Below, in pieces: positions 61,000 through 64,000 of a stretch of 64,000 nucleotides of DNA. A program made the position numbers and the translations under genes. The stretch's first letter is position 1, and every line of letters starts with the position of its first letter. The notes beneath the pieces are model-generated. The model worked only from the letters and a program-made list of their open reading frames with translations, did not search any database and had not been told where the DNA came from. The stretch covers positions 11,555,705-11,619,704 of the forward strand of contig NC_055987.1 in assembly GCF_018446385.1 (NCBI RefSeq), written 5' to 3'. This DNA is from Zingiber officinale (Eukaryota > Streptophyta > Magnoliopsida > Zingiberales > Zingiberaceae).

Positions 61000-61867
61000 T
61001 AACCGCTGAGAAGAGCAACGCTTAAGAAGATGACCGACTTAATAGAACTGCTGAAGTATGAAGGAGGAAGCCTAGGGGACATCACATTTTGGATGATGAA
61101 GATGGATGTCTTCTTTGACATGGATTGGGATACCATGATGGTGATCAAGGAGCCGCTCGAAGTCCCAAAAGATAAGAAATGGAAGAAACTCTGACAATGA
61201 CATTGGACGAAAGAGAAAACCTTACGATCGGAGGCAAACTCAAAGGTAATACCAATCTTAATAGATATATTGTCGTCTAATGTGATAAGTGGTGTAGGTG
61301 AATATGAGAACGTCCATGATTTGTAGAGCAAAGTAAAGATGGTTCTAGGGAAAGAACCTAAACCTACACAAGAAGAAGAAGAAGAACCCAAGGAGATGAA
61401 TTTAATTGCTCAAGTTGAAGAGAAGCAAACGGGAGTTGAGCCATTCTCAACATCCGAAGAGGAGAAGGATAAAGAAATGTCATCCGCAAATGTGGATGAG
61501 GAAGCATCATCAATATCCTCAAAGGTTGAAGAAGAATCCAAGACAAGCGAAGAAAAAGTCTTGGAAGTCAACCTAGTGAGCATCTCCATCGAAGTGAAGT
61601 CAAAGGACCACATCACTTGCTTCGGGTGCAATGAGAAGAGACACTACAAGAGTAGGTGCCCATTGGGTAAGAAGAAGGTAATTCCTAAACTCATTCAAGT
61701 TAATTTAAATACTAACAAGGGTTGTAGGAATCAAGAAACCCAAAGGAGGAGGATGCAAATAATATGTTTCACGTGTGGGGAGAAGGGACACTACCACACC
61801 ATATGTCCTAAAAAGAGGGAGATGAAGAAGCTTGCACATCTAAAGAAATGGGAGCAGAAGAAAAGCT
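61000..61867 (+). pseudogene. Copia gag remnant with two zinc knuckles
   Basis: The plus-strand reading contains an acidic linker rich in E and S, followed by two CCHC knuckles: CFGCNEKRHYKSRC (about 61618-61659) and CFTCGEKGHYHTIC (about 61765-61806). Both have the C-x2-C-x4-H-x4-C spacing of retroelement nucleocapsids. The upstream part is broken in places. Further gag-like sequence follows the nested LTR at 63548-63903. Confidence 0.75.
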
Positions 61868-63542
61868 TGTAGGATCGGAAGAGTGCGATAGAGGGGGGAT
61901 GAATATCGCACTTTTAAAAACGTTTCTTCGACTTATCAAAATCAAAGTCGTGTAGCAGAAAATAGAAAACACAATTCAGTTACTTGGTTCGAAGCCTAGG
62001 TCAACTTTTACTCCAAAATCCGCTATCCTTGATTGCACAGATGGACAATCCACTAAAACTCTTTTCTCCGAAAACCTCGGAGAGAATCAGATCGTACAAT
62101 GAAATGAGTAAGATAGTAACAGTCTACTATCTTACTTTTAAATTAACTACAAAACAAGTTAAATAAATATACCGATTACTTAGATAGAAGATACAACTCG
62201 ATCGGTACTTCTTGGATGGTACATCAGCTTGCTTGATGGATGCGTAGAGATGAACTTTGAATAGATCTAATTTCCTTGTTCCCAGCCTCGGATCTCGAGC
62301 TCACTTTTATAAGAGTCGTCGACGTTCGGTCGACCGATCATTAAGTTGGGCTGACCAAACCAGCTCCCTTCCATCTTCGTTGAGATATGATGTTGATTCG
62401 ATCTTCGATTTTTAATGACATTAAAGTGTTCGGTTGACCGATCACATTCTTCGGTTGACCGAACAAAGAATTTCCCTGTTTGTCGAGATTCGCACTTAAT
62501 GCTGCATTGATGAGGTGATCGTTCAGTCGATCGATCTACTGGTTCAGTCGACCGATCAGCTTAGTTTCATTCTCTGTTTCTGATCGAACTGATCTGTGTC
62601 ACATCATCAGTGTTTGATCGACTGATCTTTTGGTTCGGTCGACCGATCAAGGTTTGATCGCTTTGCTTTGGTCTAAACTTGTATTTGCTCTAAGTCAGAC
62701 TTGTTCGGTCAACCGAACAAGGAGTTCGGTCGACTGATCAGGCCGAACCTGCAAAACAATGTTAGATAATAATTCTATAAAATGGATATTAGCACAGTAA
62801 TAATATATCTAATGCATGAGTAATAATAATAGATAGTTTAACTGTCTTGATCTCAACTTGGAAACCTTTCCGATTTCTTTAGTTGGATCAACGACCTTAG
62901 GTTGTTCCTTTCGGGAACATGACCTCACTGCCGCTCCTCTAATCGTATACCTCAACTTACCTACCAAACATTGGTCCTCTAGATCTGTTTGGACTTTGTC
63001 TGCTCAGTGTCTGATCGTCTGATCCACTAAGACTTTTCCTGCAATGCTACATTAGCCAACAACAATAATAGTAACATAGAATACTATGGTAAACCTAAAA
63101 TTAGATTTACCGAGATCCGCTGGTCCGGTCGACCACGCGATCTGATCAACCTTGCTTAGAGTTCACTCCTCCAAGACTTCTCGTTACCTAAGGTTATCTC
63201 CCTCTAAGATTTTCTCCATCTGGCTTCACTCACCAGAACCTAAGGTTATCACCCCCTAGGGGTTCTCCACCTGGCTTCACTCACCAAGACTCAGTATTTG
63301 ACTACCCAGGGATCAGGTCCTCCAGGCCTATCGAATCCACCTAGCTTCCATGATCTACCGATATTTCCCTTGCCTAACCTGCAACTAGGACTTCCCTTGC
63401 CTAACCGCAGTTAGGACTAGTCACTCGGTTGACTTCCCACCCTTACCTAGCCACGACTAGGACTTCCCATAATCAAGCTCCATTAAACTTACTTAAACAT
63501 ATTTGTCAGACATTAAAACCTTGGATGTCGATTGCACCAACA
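61868..63542 (-). mobile_element. Nested solo LTR with 5-bp target repeat AAGCT
   Basis: 1675 bp, TG to CA, flanked by AAGCT at 61863-61867 and 63543-63547. On the minus strand it begins TGTTGGTGCAATCGACATCC, shares its first 16 bases with the nested LTR at 55649-56913, and has a TATAAAAG motif near 62310. It contains at least eight GGTCGACCGAT/TCGGTTGACCGA-type palindromes between 62320 and 62745. No interior part is present. Confidence 0.85.
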
Positions 63543-64000
63543 AAGCTTAAGTCAAGGGGGAGCTTCAAGGGTAAGGGAGGTATATTTTAACTTGAATTGC
63601 AATTATAATTCTTATGCTCTCATGCATGCTAGAAATAATTTTTATTATTTATCCATGCAAAATTTTGGATTTAAATATCATGATAGAAATAGGGTCAATG
63701 TAGATCATAACCCTAGGAGACCAATTCATGATAACCCTAGACATGTTAAATTCCCAGTACCTAAGGGAAAGAAGGTAATAGAGAACCAAGGCATTAATCC
63801 CAAGAAGTGGAGACATATGCCTAGGAAGAGTAGGTCTACGAATGTCCAAGGTGGACATGTTGACTCTAGGTTTAGGAACCTAGAAAGGGAGAACAAGCTT
63901 TAAAGGCAAAGCTTGATAAGTTGGAGAAAACCCTAGAAAGATTTAATGTTGGATCTAGAGGGTTAGGTATGGTGTTGGGTAGCCAAAAATCGAATAATAA

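Larger units (their letters stand above)
59969..64000 (+). mobile_element. Second gag-carrying copia-type element, running off the right edge
   Basis: The LTR 59969-60964 (TGTTGG to CAACA) is followed by a primer site TGGCATCAGAGCC (60967-60979) and gag-like sequence from about 61000. A 1675-bp LTR (61868-63542) is nested in the gag region, which resumes at 63548. Neither pol nor the right LTR is visible before the window ends. Gag is broken in several places. Confidence 0.8.

Overview
The window is nuclear DNA of a flowering plant. The genes carry many introns with GT/AG borders, one protein ends in the plant ER signal HDEL, and the gene families (GT106-like O-fucosyltransferase, MYB-CC, glucosidase II beta, glycine-rich wall protein) are plant types. 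The GC-rich LTRs with paired CCGAGCGG/CCGCTCGG hairpins made me think of a monocot of the ginger order, but that is only an impression.

Layout. 1-5148: an old gag-only Ty3/gypsy element of Tat type with an antisense ORF and a nested hAT MITE. 5673-11454 (+): an eight-exon O-fucosyltransferase/GT106-like gene whose first intron holds another hAT MITE. 14075-18167 (+): a RING-H2 gene whose expected ATG reads ACG. About 19130-20491 (-): a solo LTR. 20777-22247 (-): a six-exon MYB-CC (PHL-type) transcription factor gene with a probable GC-AG intron. 22959-25195: a CT-rich terminal-inverted-repeat element split by a solo LTR (23662-24672).

25304-50536 is a head-to-tail tandem repeat of two 12.6 kb units (25304-37921 and 37922-50536). 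Each holds a complete 17-exon gene for the glucosidase II beta subunit (642 codons, ending HDEL). The right edge of each unit lies inside a glycine-rich protein gene, so the unit A copy is cut and fused to foreign sequence, while the unit B copy is whole because its 5' half lies just outside the repeat. The units look almost identical. I saw one substitution, and all length differences fall in the first 55 bases of unit B, so a very recent duplication and an unmerged contig overlap are both live explanations.

51057-64000 is a nested pile of LTR elements: a gypsy LTR with 76-bp internal repeats, a complete gag-only copia element (54171-59838, target repeat AAGAC) carrying a nested LTR that itself carries a Harbinger-like MITE, then a second gag-only copia element running off the right edge and split by another LTR (61868-63542, target repeat AAGCT).

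The host genes do not form a pathway. Glucosidase II beta acts in ER glycoprotein quality control, the GT106-like protein probably in the Golgi, and the glycine-rich protein is predicted to be secreted. Exon borders were set by hand from splice sites, reading frame and recalled family sequences, and no database search was possible. I found no tRNA, rRNA or CRISPR array.
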